A DNA stretch of 17,207 bases from an uncultured Collinsella sp. (GCA_900541285.1 UQJA01000030.1:1-17207), one strand, 5' to 3'; counted from the first letter of the stretch, positions 7,535-17,207 are shown. The notes: generated by a model from the sequence alone, not told the origin. Translations and numbers: made by a program.

Positions 7535-8197
7535 TTAGATATCTGATTGGGCGCGGGTGCCGAGGCGTTTCATGATGGCATGCCAGATCGGTGCGGGCAG
7601 CGCGGGCTTGACGCGCACCATGCCGTCGGCATCGACGTTACCGGCATTGCCACCGCCAAGCAGCTGCGCATGCTCAATGGAGCAGCCCATGCGCACGGCG
7701 CCCACAAGCTTATCCATCGCTTCCGAAAACGGTCGCCGCAAGAGTCCCATGCGCGGAGAGCGACGAAGCGCTGCGATGCCGCCGCCGGAACAGATGACAA
7801 CGCCGCCACACCACAATTGGTCATGGTGCTCACATGCCTTGTGCAGACGAACGGCGGTCCCGCGCGCCTGCTCAGCGCCCTCTTGTGCGGCTCGAATCGC
7901 GGCATAGACACGCGTTCCCGTACCGCCAACGCGCTCAAGCGCCTGCTCGATAGCTGTCAACGTCTCATCGTCAGCCACATCTTCAATGGCCAGCACGATG
8001 CCGTCTGCAACGTTGTCGGCATCATCCGCCTCCAAATCAACCGGGCGGGGGAGCGCGGTGCCAGAAAGCTGAGCATAGGCGGCGATGGCATCCTGCAAGT
8101 CCCAGAGCAAAAACTCAAGATCGGCGCTATTGGGAATGCTGATATACGCAATGGTTTGCAACGTTTTTGGTACATCGCCGCGTGCGGTCGTCTCCAT
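7535..8197 (-). CDS. Unrecognised 220-residue protein
   Basis: I do not recognise this family. The start is well supported: ATG at 8197-8195 with GGAAAGGAGG 6 bases upstream on the minus strand. The protein is soluble, with no signal peptide or membrane segment. The N-terminal 90 residues are acidic and probably helical (PNSADLEFLLWDLQDAIAAY). The centre has a hydrophobic strand ending in a glycine turn, GGVVICSGGGIAAL, followed by a basic stretch RRSPRMGLLRRPFSEAMDKL. The C-terminus contains LLGGGNAGNVDADG. The strand-glycine pattern could suit a Rossmann- or flavodoxin-like fold, but this is only a guess. The stop TAA lies one base from the stop of the convergent glycosylase gene. It is divergent from the aminotransferase gene with 93 bases between them. 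Confidence 0.75.
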   Translation of the reverse strand: METTARGDVPKTLQTIAYISIPNSADLEFLLWDLQDAIAAYAQLSGTALPRPVDLEADDADNVADGIVLAIEDVADDETLTAIEQALERVGGTGTRVYAAIRAAQEGAEQARGTAVRLHKACEHHDQLWCGGVVICSGGGIAALRRSPRMGLLRRPFSEAMDKLVGAVRMGCSIEHAQLLGGGNAGNVDADGMVRVKPALPAPIWHAIMKRLGTRAQSDI

Positions 8198-8290
8198 GCT
8201 GCCTCCTTTCCGGTTGGTTTCCGTTTAGGTTACACCGTCTGGCGGCGCCTCGCCGCGCTATCCTAGTGCAACCCTTACGAAAGGAACGCC

Positions 8291-9427
8291 ATGCGTCTGC
8301 CCATGAATACCTCGCTTGCCACGCTCAAGCCCTCCGGTATCCGCCGGATCAACGCGCTCGCCGCCCAGCACCCGGGGTGTATCGCGCTTGCGCTTGGCGA
8401 GCCCGATTTTCCCACGCCCGATGTGATTAGCGCCGAGGTGACCGCCGCACTGGACCGTGGTGACACGCACTATCCGCCCAACAACGGTCGCCCCGCCCTG
8501 CGTGATGCACTGTCCAAATATATGGATGACGCGGGCCTGGCGTTTTCCGCCGACGAGGTCATCCTGACCGACGGCGCGACCGAGGCCCTGTCGGCAACAT
8601 TCATGGCCATGCTCAACCCCGGCGATGAGGTCATTATTCCCACGCCGGCCTTTGGCCTGTACGAGAGCATCGTCGTGGCCAACCACGCCAAAGCAGTCTT
8701 TTTGGATACGGAGCCTGCGCAATTTCAGATTGACGAGGATGCGCTTCGTGCTTGCGTGACGCCGGCGACCAAGGCCATCGTCATCTGCTCGCCCAACAAT
8801 CCTACGGGCTGTATCCTCAACGCGGCTTCGCTCGACGCCGTGGCGCACGTGGCGGAGCAGATGGACATCTACGTGGTCTGCGACGACGTATACAACCGCC
8901 TGGTCTACGTGGACGGCTACGAGCGCTTCGCCCAGCGACTCCCGGAGCTGCGCGAGCAGACGGTCGTCATCGAGAGCTTCTCCAAGCCCTGGGCTATGAC
9001 CGGCTGGCGCCTGGGTTGGCTCGCAGCCGCAGCCCCCGTCATCGCCGAGATCGCAAAAGCTCACCAATACCTAGTGTCGAGCGCCGTCTCCTTCGAGATG
9101 GACGCCGCAGCCCGAGCCCTCACCGTCGACCCAACCCCCATGCTCGAAGTCTATCGAGCCCGTCGCGAACGCGTACTCGCAGCCTTAGACGCCATGGGCC
9201 TCGACGTAGTAGAGCCCGCAGGAGCCTTCTACACTTTCCCGAGCATCAAAAAGTTCGGCCTAACCAGCGAAGACTTCTGTATCAAAGCCATCAAAGAGGC
9301 AAACGTAGCCCTAGTCCCGGGCGACTGTTTCGGCACCGAAGGCCACATCCGCCTAAGCTACTGCGTCTCCGACAAAGATCTGGACGAAGGCCTAAATCGC
9401 CTGTCCACCTTCATTTCAACCTTATAG
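8291..9427 (+). CDS. PLP-dependent aminotransferase, class I/II
   Basis: This 378-residue fold-type I aminotransferase of the aspartate aminotransferase superfamily transfers an amino group between an amino acid and a 2-oxo acid. Visible landmarks are NNPTG (169-173), DDVY (198-201) binding the pyridine ring, SFSKPWAMTGWRLGW with Schiff-base lysine K232, and an arginine for the substrate carboxylate near R354 (HIRLSY). The length fits the PatA/AspC-like subgroup; the substrate cannot be assigned. The ATG at 8291 has AAAGGA 6 bases upstream. A 6-bp hairpin (8242-8256) lies in the divergent promoter region. From about 9050 codon use changes sharply towards CTA, GTA, GAA, TTA and CGA while the protein stays in family register (see findings). 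There is no conventional terminator; a large inverted repeat follows. Confidence 0.9.
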   Translation: MRLPMNTSLATLKPSGIRRINALAAQHPGCIALALGEPDFPTPDVISAEVTAALDRGDTHYPPNNGRPALRDALSKYMDDAGLAFSADEVILTDGATEALSATFMAMLNPGDEVIIPTPAFGLYESIVVANHAKAVFLDTEPAQFQIDEDALRACVTPATKAIVICSPNNPTGCILNAASLDAVAHVAEQMDIYVVCDDVYNRLVYVDGYERFAQRLPELREQTVVIESFSKPWAMTGWRLGWLAAAAPVIAEIAKAHQYLVSSAVSFEMDAAARALTVDPTPMLEVYRARRERVLAALDAMGLDVVEPAGAFYTFPSIKKFGLTSEDFCIKAIKEANVALVPGDCFGTEGHIRLSYCVSDKDLDEGLNRLSTFISTL

Positions 9428-9463
9428 CCCAACGGGACGCAACACATCAGCCCACCGACCCAA

Positions 9464-9718
9464 GCATTATGAGTGGGGCGCGTCGCTCAACGGACACGAG
9501 GATTCGCAGCAAAGGCAACGTAGCTCCGGCCGGGAGGGGCAGGGCGAGTTTTCCGTAGATTCCGCACGAGCCGAAGGCCACTTAATGTGGCCTTCGTGCG
9601 AGCCCAGGACTTGACCGAGCGGAAAACTCGCCCTGCCCCTCCCGGTCGGAGCGTATGCAGGGTTTGTGTACGAATCCTCGTGTCCGTTGACCGACGCCGG
9701 GGTCCCCGCCATAATACT
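9464..9718. repeat. Imperfect 255-base inverted duplication upstream of rplJ
   Basis: Two half-copies face each other. The best blocks are 33 bases at 9523-9555 pairing with 9620-9652 (one G-T difference) and 19 bases at 9488-9506 pairing perfectly with 9671-9689. The symmetry continues outward through GCGTCG/CGACGC and to CATAAT on each end (9710-9715 on plus, 9471-9466 on minus). The centre is a 10-bp hairpin CGAAGGCCAC/GTGGCCTTCG (9572-9581 and 9587-9596, loop TTAAT). Segments between the blocks have diverged (16 versus 18 bases). No credible gene lies inside. It fills most of the space between the aminotransferase stop and the rplJ leader. Confidence 0.85.
9687..9715 (+). promoter_or_regulatory. 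Probable rplJ-rplL promoter
   Basis: TTGACC (9687-9692) and CATAAT (9710-9715) are separated by 17 bases, giving a start near 9722, right before the L10-type leader. The -35 overlaps the right arm of the inverted duplication. Confidence 0.6.
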
Positions 9719-9734
9719 TTCGGTTCACGCACGA

Positions 9735-9867
9735 ATCCGCTGCCAGAGACAGCCGGCGCAAACGGGTCTTACCCGCGAGCTTAATGGGACTTCCCGCCAG
9801 CCGAGGTGGTCGAGTAGATATGTCTTCTCGCCCCCGTCGCTCATGCAGCGCGGGGGCTTTCTTTTTG
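9735..9867 (+). promoter_or_regulatory. L10 (rplJ) ribosomal protein leader
   Basis: The untranslated leader has the order of elements expected of the Gram-positive L10 leader: AGAGACAGCCGGCG (9745-9758), an inner hairpin CGGGT/ACCCG (9763-9775), CGCCAGCCGAGG (9795-9806), a hairpin CGAGTAGA/TCTTCTCG (9811-9830), then an intrinsic terminator. In the known mechanism, free L10-L12 complex binds the leader and favours termination, so the operon adjusts to ribosomal protein supply. Family assignment comes from motif order by eye and needs a covariance-model match. Confidence 0.7.
9830..9866 (+). terminator. Attenuator terminator in the rplJ leader
   Basis: GCCCCCG (9830-9836) pairs with CGGGGGC (9851-9857), extended inside by CGCT/AGCG past a bulged T. 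It is followed by TTTCTTTTT (9858-9866). It lies 65 bases before the rplJ start, where read-through decides operon expression. Confidence 0.85.
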
Positions 9868-9931
9868 GACATGCCCCCGTCACGTCCTTGTGGCGGACCG
9901 TGCCCAGAAAGAATTCGAGGAGGTGTAATTC

Positions 9932-10453
9932 ATGCCCCAGCAGTACAAAATCGACAAGGTTGCAGAGATCGAGTCCCGTATCGCCGAGAACGCCGGTCTG
10001 TTCGTCGTCAACTACAACGGTCTGACGGTTAAGCAGGCTCAGGAGCTGCGTCATCAGCTTCGTGAGTGCGGCGCCGAGATGAAGGTCTACAAGAACAACC
10101 TGGTCAAGATCGCTCTCAAGAACCAGGAGCAGCCCGAGCTCGACGAGATCCTCGCCGGCCCCGTCGCTTATGTGTTCTACGAGTCCGAGCCGGTCGAGGC
10201 CGCTAAGGCCCTTAAGGACTTCTCCGCTCAGTCCAAGGGCGTCCTTGAGATCAAGGGCGGTATCTCCGACGGCAAGGCCGTTTCCGCTGATGATGTTAAG
10301 GCTATCGCCGAGCTGCCCACCAAGGATCAGCTTCTCGGCCAGATCGCCGGTCTCATCTCCGGTTTCGCTCGCGACATCGCTGTCTGCGTCAACGGCGTTT
10401 CCTCTGGTCTCGCTCGTTCGATTCAGCAGGTCTCCGAGCAGAAGGCAGCCTAG
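9932..10453 (+). CDS. rplJ: 50S ribosomal protein L10 (uL10)
   Basis: This is the base of the L12 stalk on the large subunit. It binds 23S rRNA with its N-terminal domain and carries L12 dimers on its C-terminal helix. The 173-residue length is normal. Typical segments are IDKVAEIESRIAENAGLFVV, the NYNGLTV strand, MKVYKNNLVKIAL, and a C-terminal helical tail that docks L12. The ATG at 9932 has GAGGAGGTG 6 bases upstream. It is first in the rplJ-rplL operon. rplK and rplA, which commonly precede it, are not adjacent; an aminotransferase gene and an inverted repeat lie there instead. Expression is probably controlled by the leader attenuator. Confidence 0.97.
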   Translation: MPQQYKIDKVAEIESRIAENAGLFVVNYNGLTVKQAQELRHQLRECGAEMKVYKNNLVKIALKNQEQPELDEILAGPVAYVFYESEPVEAAKALKDFSAQSKGVLEIKGGISDGKAVSADDVKAIAELPTKDQLLGQIAGLISGFARDIAVCVNGVSSGLARSIQQVSEQKAA

Positions 10454-10468
10454 TTGCTGTTTTCACCC

Positions 10469-10536
10469 GCGGCGGCAACGCCGCACCCCTGGCGCATTCG
10501 CGCCGTGTTTTAACTGATCTCCGTGCACAGACACGG
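10469..10536 (+). other. Hairpins in the rplJ-rplL spacer
   Basis: Three short stems follow one another: GCGGCG/CGCCGC with a GCAA tetraloop (10469-10484), GGCGC/GCGCC (10491-10504) followed by GTGTTTT, and CCGTG/CACGG (10521-10536). They may stabilise or process the message or modestly attenuate it. The spacer shows no promoter that I can defend, so rplL is probably co-transcribed with rplJ. Confidence 0.5.
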
Positions 10537-10555
10537 AAACCGAAAGGACTTAGAA

Positions 10556-10933
10556 ATGGCTAAGCTTACCACCGATGAGATCATCGATGCTCTTAAGGAA
10601 ATGACCCTTCTCGAGGCTTCCGAGCTCGTCAAGGCTATCGAGGACACCTTCGGCGTTTCCGCCGCTGCTCCTGCCGCTGTTGTCGCCGCTCCCGCTGCTG
10701 GCGCTGCTGAGGCCGAGGAGAAGACCGAGTTTGACGTCGTGCTCGAGGGCTTCGGCGACAACAAGATCCAGGTCATCAAGGCCGTCCGTGAGCTCACCAA
10801 CCTTGGCCTGAAGGAGGCCAAGGAGGTCGTCGAGGGCGCTCCCAAGGCTGTTCTCGAGGGTGCCAAGAAGGAGGACGCCGAGGCTGCCAAGGAGAAGCTC
10901 GAGGCTGCTGGCGCTGCTGTCACCCTCAAGTAA
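10556..10933 (+). CDS. rplL: 50S ribosomal protein L7/L12 (bL12)
   Basis: This 125-residue acidic stalk protein is present in several copies per ribosome and recruits translation GTPases. The N-terminal dimerisation helices (MAKLTTDEIIDALKEMTLLE) bind L10. An alanine/proline-rich hinge lies near residues 38-55. The C-terminal factor-binding domain is EKTEFDVVLEGFG to AAVTLK, with the conserved IKAVRELTNLGLKEAK segment. The ATG at 10556 has AAAGGA 7 bases upstream; an upstream in-frame GTG at 10523 lies in a hairpin and would add non-conserved residues. Codon use is that of a highly expressed gene. It is the last gene of its operon. Confidence 0.97.
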   Translation: MAKLTTDEIIDALKEMTLLEASELVKAIEDTFGVSAAAPAAVVAAPAAGAAEAEEKTEFDVVLEGFGDNKIQVIKAVRELTNLGLKEAKEVVEGAPKAVLEGAKKEDAEAAKEKLEAAGAAVTLK

Positions 10934-10962
10934 TCAGGCTCTCTCGCCAGATTTCTTTGCAG

Positions 10963-10994
10963 ACGGGGTTCGCATTGCGAGCCCCGTTTTTTTT
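10963..10994 (+). terminator. Intrinsic terminator of rplJ-rplL
   Basis: An 11-bp stem (ACGGGGTTCGC with GCGAGCCCCGT, including one G-T pair) has an ATT loop and a run of eight T (10987-10994). It separates rplL from galU. Confidence 0.95.
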
Positions 10995-11246
10995 GTTACG
11001 GGCCCTCATTCCCATTGCTCGGCACGCAGAACACCGCTGTCTTCGCCATGCCAATCCCGTGACCGCTGGGGCGTAAAATTGCACCATTCGAGCAATAATT
11101 TGCGTTGACCTGCTGAAGAATTGCGTTTGCCTTACGGCGACGTATGTCTCCGGCGGTAAGATATTTCGGTATCGCAATTTGGTCTGCGGCCGCCGTGCCG
11201 CACGCACAGGGCGCATTTTGCGCCTGCGAAAGGATCCTTGAATAAC
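10995..11246 (+). other. Non-coding galU upstream region
   Basis: I see no gene here. A -35-like TTGACC is at 11105-11110, but no convincing -10 lies at the right distance, so the galU promoter is unresolved. A hairpin CAGGGCGCA/TGCGCCTG (11207-11226, one bulged G) ends just before the GAAAGGA ribosome site (11228-11234) and may influence translation. Confidence 0.4.
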
Positions 11247-12155
11247 ATGAAGGCAATCATCCCCGCCGCCGGTCTTGGCACGCGTTTTCTGCCTGGCACT
11301 AAGTGCACGCCCAAAGAGATGCTGCCGGTGCTCGACAAGCCGGTCATTCAGTATGTCGTTGAGGAGGCGCTCGACCCCGAGGAGGTCGACGACGCCATCA
11401 TCGTTACCTCTCCCGGTAAGCCCGAGCTGCTGAGCTACTTCCAGCCCGATCGCTCGCTCGAGAATCTGCTGCGCGAGCGCGGTAAGGATGCTTACGCCGA
11501 TGCCGTCGCCCATGCGGGCGGTATGCCGGTCGACTTCCGTTATCAGTACGAGCCCAAGGGCCTCGGTCATGCCATTCGCTCTGCTGCCGACGCCGTGGCA
11601 GGGGAGAACTTCCTGGTTCTTCTGGGCGACTACGTTGTGCCCAACCGTGACATCTGCGACAAGATGCTTGCTGTCTCCAAGGAGCACGGTGGCGCTTCGG
11701 TTATCGCCGTTGCCGCGTGCGCTCCCGAGGAAGTCAGCCGCTATGGCGTCATCGCCGGCGATCGCGTGGGCTCTCTCGAGGGCTTCGAGAATGCTGCCGA
11801 CGACGAGCCCGGTGCCGTTTGGCGCATCGGCGGTCTGGTCGAGAAGCCTGCCCCCGAGGCGGCTCCGTCCAACCTGTACATCGTCGGTCGTTATCTGCTG
11901 AGCCCGCTGGTCATGGACCTGCTCGCCGATCAGCAGGCCGGCAAGGGCGGCGAGATCCAGCTGACCGACGCCATGGCCCGCTCGCTCGATCGCGAGGCCA
12001 TGTACGCTGTCGTCATCGACCCGCTCTCGGGCTACGACACCGGCACCCCGTCTGGCTGGATGGCCACCAACGCCCTCATGGCCGCAAGCGATCCTCGCTT
12101 TGCCGGCGCCTTCTGGGACGCCATCGACGAGCGCGGTGGCTTGATGCGCAAGTAA
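11247..12155 (+). CDS. galU: UTP--glucose-1-phosphate uridylyltransferase
   Basis: This enzyme makes UDP-glucose from UTP and glucose-1-phosphate for cell-surface polysaccharide and galactose metabolism in the cytoplasm. The 302-residue length is standard. The nucleotidyltransferase signature PAAGLGTRFLPGTK (6-19) is followed by PKEMLPV. Other marks are the metal-binding D128 in LLGDYVVP, the EPKGLGHAI segment, GGLVEKP and GGEIQLTDAM. The ATG at 11247 is chosen. TTG at 11238 is a possible start but lies only 3 bases from the GAAAGGA ribosome site, while ATG is slightly far at 12. The gene sits alone between two strong terminators, so it is a monocistronic unit placed between rplL and rpoB. 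Confidence 0.95.
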   Translation: MKAIIPAAGLGTRFLPGTKCTPKEMLPVLDKPVIQYVVEEALDPEEVDDAIIVTSPGKPELLSYFQPDRSLENLLRERGKDAYADAVAHAGGMPVDFRYQYEPKGLGHAIRSAADAVAGENFLVLLGDYVVPNRDICDKMLAVSKEHGGASVIAVAACAPEEVSRYGVIAGDRVGSLEGFENAADDEPGAVWRIGGLVEKPAPEAAPSNLYIVGRYLLSPLVMDLLADQQAGKGGEIQLTDAMARSLDREAMYAVVIDPLSGYDTGTPSGWMATNALMAASDPRFAGAFWDAIDERGGLMRK

Positions 12156-12175
12156 TCCTTCGGGCATCGACATTT

Positions 12176-12209
12176 ACGGGTGCGGACTTCGGTCTGCACC
12201 CGTTTTTTT
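12176..12209 (+). terminator. Intrinsic terminator of galU
   Basis: A 12-bp stem ACGGGTGCGGAC/GTCTGCACCCGT (one G-T pair) closes on a stable TTCG tetraloop and is followed by seven T (12203-12209). Confidence 0.95.
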
Positions 12210-12229
12210 ATGCGAGCTACTGCTTAGCT

Positions 12230-12402
12230 CCGGAAAGTGCGACCCACAATTTGGTCGAATTCTGGGATGCGCTTTCCGGTTGGGGCCCCTAGCGGAAACT
12301 ACGACCCAGAATATCGGCTCAGAACGGGATGCGGTTTCCCAGACAGGGTTCAATCGGAAACTGCGTCCCAGTTTGAGGCCTCAAAACGGGACGCAGTTTC
12401 CG
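12230..12402. repeat. Tandem array of three REP-like palindromes
   Basis: Three related hairpins lie at 12230-12279, 12294-12339 and 12355-12402, starting every 61-64 bases. Left arms share GGAAAnTnCGnCCCA and right arms share GGGAnGCnnTTTCC. The third unit is the most complete: 24-base arms with a 2x2 mismatch and the perfect 14-base palindrome TTTGAGGCCTCAAA at its centre. The units are divergent copies rather than identical repeats. No gene overlaps them. Confidence 0.8.
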
Positions 12403-12472
12403 CCTGATCGACCCCCGCCGTCATTCCACCGTTCAGCGTCCCGCACCAGCAGTCTCGTTCACAGAAAATATA

Positions 12473-12486
12473 TGAACAGATGTTCG
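12473..12486. promoter_or_regulatory. LexA (SOS) box-like dyad
   Basis: TGAACAGATGTTCG contains GAACA and TGTTC separated by two bases. It matches the Gram-positive LexA consensus CGAACRNRYGTTYG at every position but the first. It lies about 80 bases before the rpoB -35 and beside no recognisable SOS gene, so it may be chance or a remnant. Confidence 0.25.
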
Positions 12487-12563
12487 ATTCACAGCTATCT
12501 ACCTGCACTTTTTCTGTCGAAAAACTTTGCTACTCCAAAAACTCAATCGCGTCAAGGCTTTTC

Positions 12564-12591
12564 TTGCCCAACGGTCGGTACCTGATAAACT
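12564..12591 (+). promoter_or_regulatory. Probable rpoB-rpoC promoter
   Basis: TTGCCC (12564-12569) is followed after 16 bases by TAAACT (12586-12591), with an extended -10 TG at 12583-12584. The untranslated leader would be about 65 bases. A separate promoter is needed because galU ends with a strong terminator. Confidence 0.5.
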
Positions 12592-12664
12592 ATTAGGTTG
12601 CGATAACTGGCGAAGCTATGCCTCGCCAACCCACCGAGCATTTCCGTGAAGGAGGAAAAACCTG

Positions 12665-16156
<3,492 letters not shown>

Positions 16157-16162
16157 TTGACT

Positions 16163-17207
16163 GTGGCAGATTTCGAAGCTACTGATTTTGACTCGGTAAA
16201 GATCTCCCTTGCCTCCGCCGACCAGATCCGTTCCTGGTCGCACGGTGAGGTCAAGAAGCCGGAGACCATCAATTACCGTACCCTCAAGCCCGAGAAGGAC
16301 GGCCTGTTCTGCGAGAAGATCTTCGGTCCCGCCAAGGACTGGGAGTGCTCCTGCGGCAAGTACAAGGGCATCCGCTTTAAGGGCATCGTCTGCGAGCGCT
16401 GCGGCGTCGAGGTCACCTCGGCCAAGGTGCGTCGCGACCGCATGGGCCACATCGAGCTCGCCGCTCCCGTGTCCCACATCTGGTACTTCAAGAGCCCCAC
16501 GAGCTTCCCGATGAGCCGTATGCTCGACATCAAGTCCAAGGACCTCGAGAAGGTTCTGTACTTTGCCAGCTACATCATCACCGAGGTCGACTACGAGGCT
16601 CGCGAGGCCGACGCCGACGACCTGCGCGAGGAGCTCGCCGCCGATCTGGAAGAGATCGATGCCGAGTGCGCCCGCCAGATCGAGTCCCTCAAGGAGCAGG
16701 GCAACCCCGAGAACTTTGACGAGTTCTCCGACGAGGAGCCGCTGACCCCCGAGGAGATCGCCTCCGGCATCGTCGACATCGAGGAAGAGTGCAAGGACGA
16801 GAAGCAGCTCCGCACGGACGCCTTCAACGCCTTCATGAAGCTCAGCGAGCGCGACCTCATTTCCGATGAGCCGCTGTTCCGCGAGATGACCCGCTACTAC
16901 TCGATGTACTTCAAGGGTGGCATGGGTGCCGAGGCCGTCCGCGACCTGCTCGCTGCCATCGACCTCCCCTCCGAGGCCGAGAAGCTCAAGGCCATCATTG
17001 CCGACGAGGATTCCCAGAAGCAGAAGCGCGAGAAGGCCGTTAAGCGCCTCGAGGTCGTTGACGCCTTCCTGAAGGGCGGCAACAGCCCCGCGAACATGAT
17101 TCTGGACGTCATTCCGGTCATTCCGCCCGATCTGCGCCCGATGGTCCAGCTCGACGGTGGCCGCTTCGCCGCGTCCGACCTCAACGACCTGTATCCGAGT
17201 CGACTCG
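16163..17207 (+). CDS. rpoC: DNA-directed RNA polymerase subunit beta' (partial, 3' end missing)
   Basis: This is the N-terminal 348 codons of the largest RNA polymerase subunit, running off the window. Family features are VKISLASADQIRSWSHGEV, the N-terminal zinc site C62, C64, C77 and C80 (CSCG and CERCGVEV), and VSHIWYFKSPTS. An acidic helical stretch at about 130-220 precedes the region leading to the lid and clamp. GTG at 16163 is preferred because AAGGAG ends 9 bases before it; a TTG at 16157 is only 3 bases away. The end reads SDLNDLY and then departs from the near-universal RRV continuation inside a terminal palindrome, so the last 12 or 13 bases are probably not genuine gene sequence. 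Confidence 0.96.
   Translation, partial: MADFEATDFDSVKISLASADQIRSWSHGEVKKPETINYRTLKPEKDGLFCEKIFGPAKDWECSCGKYKGIRFKGIVCERCGVEVTSAKVRRDRMGHIELAAPVSHIWYFKSPTSFPMSRMLDIKSKDLEKVLYFASYIITEVDYEAREADADDLREELAADLEEIDAECARQIESLKEQGNPENFDEFSDEEPLTPEEIASGIVDIEEECKDEKQLRTDAFNAFMKLSERDLISDEPLFREMTRYYSMYFKGGMGAEAVRDLLAAIDLPSEAEKLKAIIADEDSQKQKREKAVKRLEVVDAFLKGGNSPANMILDVIPVIPPDLRPMVQLDGGRFAASDLNDLYPSRL
17196..17207. other. Terminal palindrome, probable assembly or library artefact
   Basis: CGAGTCGACTCG is perfectly self-complementary, occupies the extreme end, and replaces conserved rpoC codons. Confidence 0.5.

Noticed and set aside
7547..8266. Plus-strand open frame opposite the unrecognised gene
   Set aside because: The minus-strand frame has a strong ribosome site and sensible codon use; the plus frame has neither and overlaps the divergent promoter region.
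9467..9732. Small minus-strand open frames inside the inverted duplication
   Set aside because: They cross both arms of the palindrome, have no ribosome sites and change with the repeat; structure explains them better than coding.
10926..12173. Long minus-strand open frame covering galU and its upstream region
   Set aside because: It is antisense to a certain galU gene and runs through two terminators; it has no motif or ribosome site.
12230..12402. CRISPR array
   Set aside because: The units are hairpins with divergent arms and loops, not identical repeats with unique spacers, and no cas genes are near.
12472..12585. Possible 37-codon peptide starting in the AT-rich island before rpoB
   Set aside because: It has no ribosome site, overlaps the rpoB -35 region and shows no recognisable features.

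Overview
The window looks like a chromosomal contig from a high-GC Gram-positive gut bacterium of class Coriobacteriia, most likely Collinsella or a close relative. This is inferred from base composition, frequent GTG starts with GGAGG/AAAGGA ribosome-binding sites, gene content and palindromic intergenic repeats. No ribosomal RNA is present to fix the taxonomy. Both edges look like assembly edges: the left lies in an insertion sequence and the right ends in a 12-base palindrome that interrupts rpoC.

Layout. 1-1500: an IS110-family element on the minus strand whose transposase is split by a one-base frameshift in a C homopolymer. 1565-1746: REP-like repeats, then a promoter with two operator-like dyads leading into an in-frame FeoA-FeoB ferrous iron transporter (1747-4107). 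4228-5424: an MFS sugar-efflux-type transporter. 5441-5507: a 67-base palindrome. 5590-7533: a GH13 alpha-amylase-type enzyme followed after 3 bases by a DNA-deoxyinosine glycosylase. 7535-8197 (minus): an unrecognised protein gene whose stop lies one base from that of the glycosylase. 8291-9427: a PLP aminotransferase with a marked codon-usage change in its last third. 9464-9718: an imperfect inverted duplication whose right arm carries the apparent rplJ promoter. 9735-9867: an L10-type leader with attenuator, then rplJ and rplL, closed by a strong terminator. 11247-12155: galU with its own terminator. 12230-12402: three tandem REP-like hairpins. 12564 onward: rpoB promoter, rpoB and the start of rpoC.

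Two core modules dominate. The stalk-protein operon rplJ-rplL appears autoregulated through its leader. The RNA polymerase operon rpoB-rpoC has its own promoter because galU and a hairpin array separate it from rplL. The left half is metabolic and accessory: iron uptake, sugar efflux, intracellular alpha-glucan hydrolysis, base-excision repair and amino-acid transamination, set among mobile and palindromic elements.

No CRISPR array, tRNA, rRNA, phage cassette or recognisable defence operon was found. The observations most worth a second look are the rewritten fork-loop-2 segment of RpoB, the inverted duplication containing the rplJ promoter, the tandem palindrome array before rpoB, the operator-like dyads at feoAB, and the codon-usage switch inside the aminotransferase gene.
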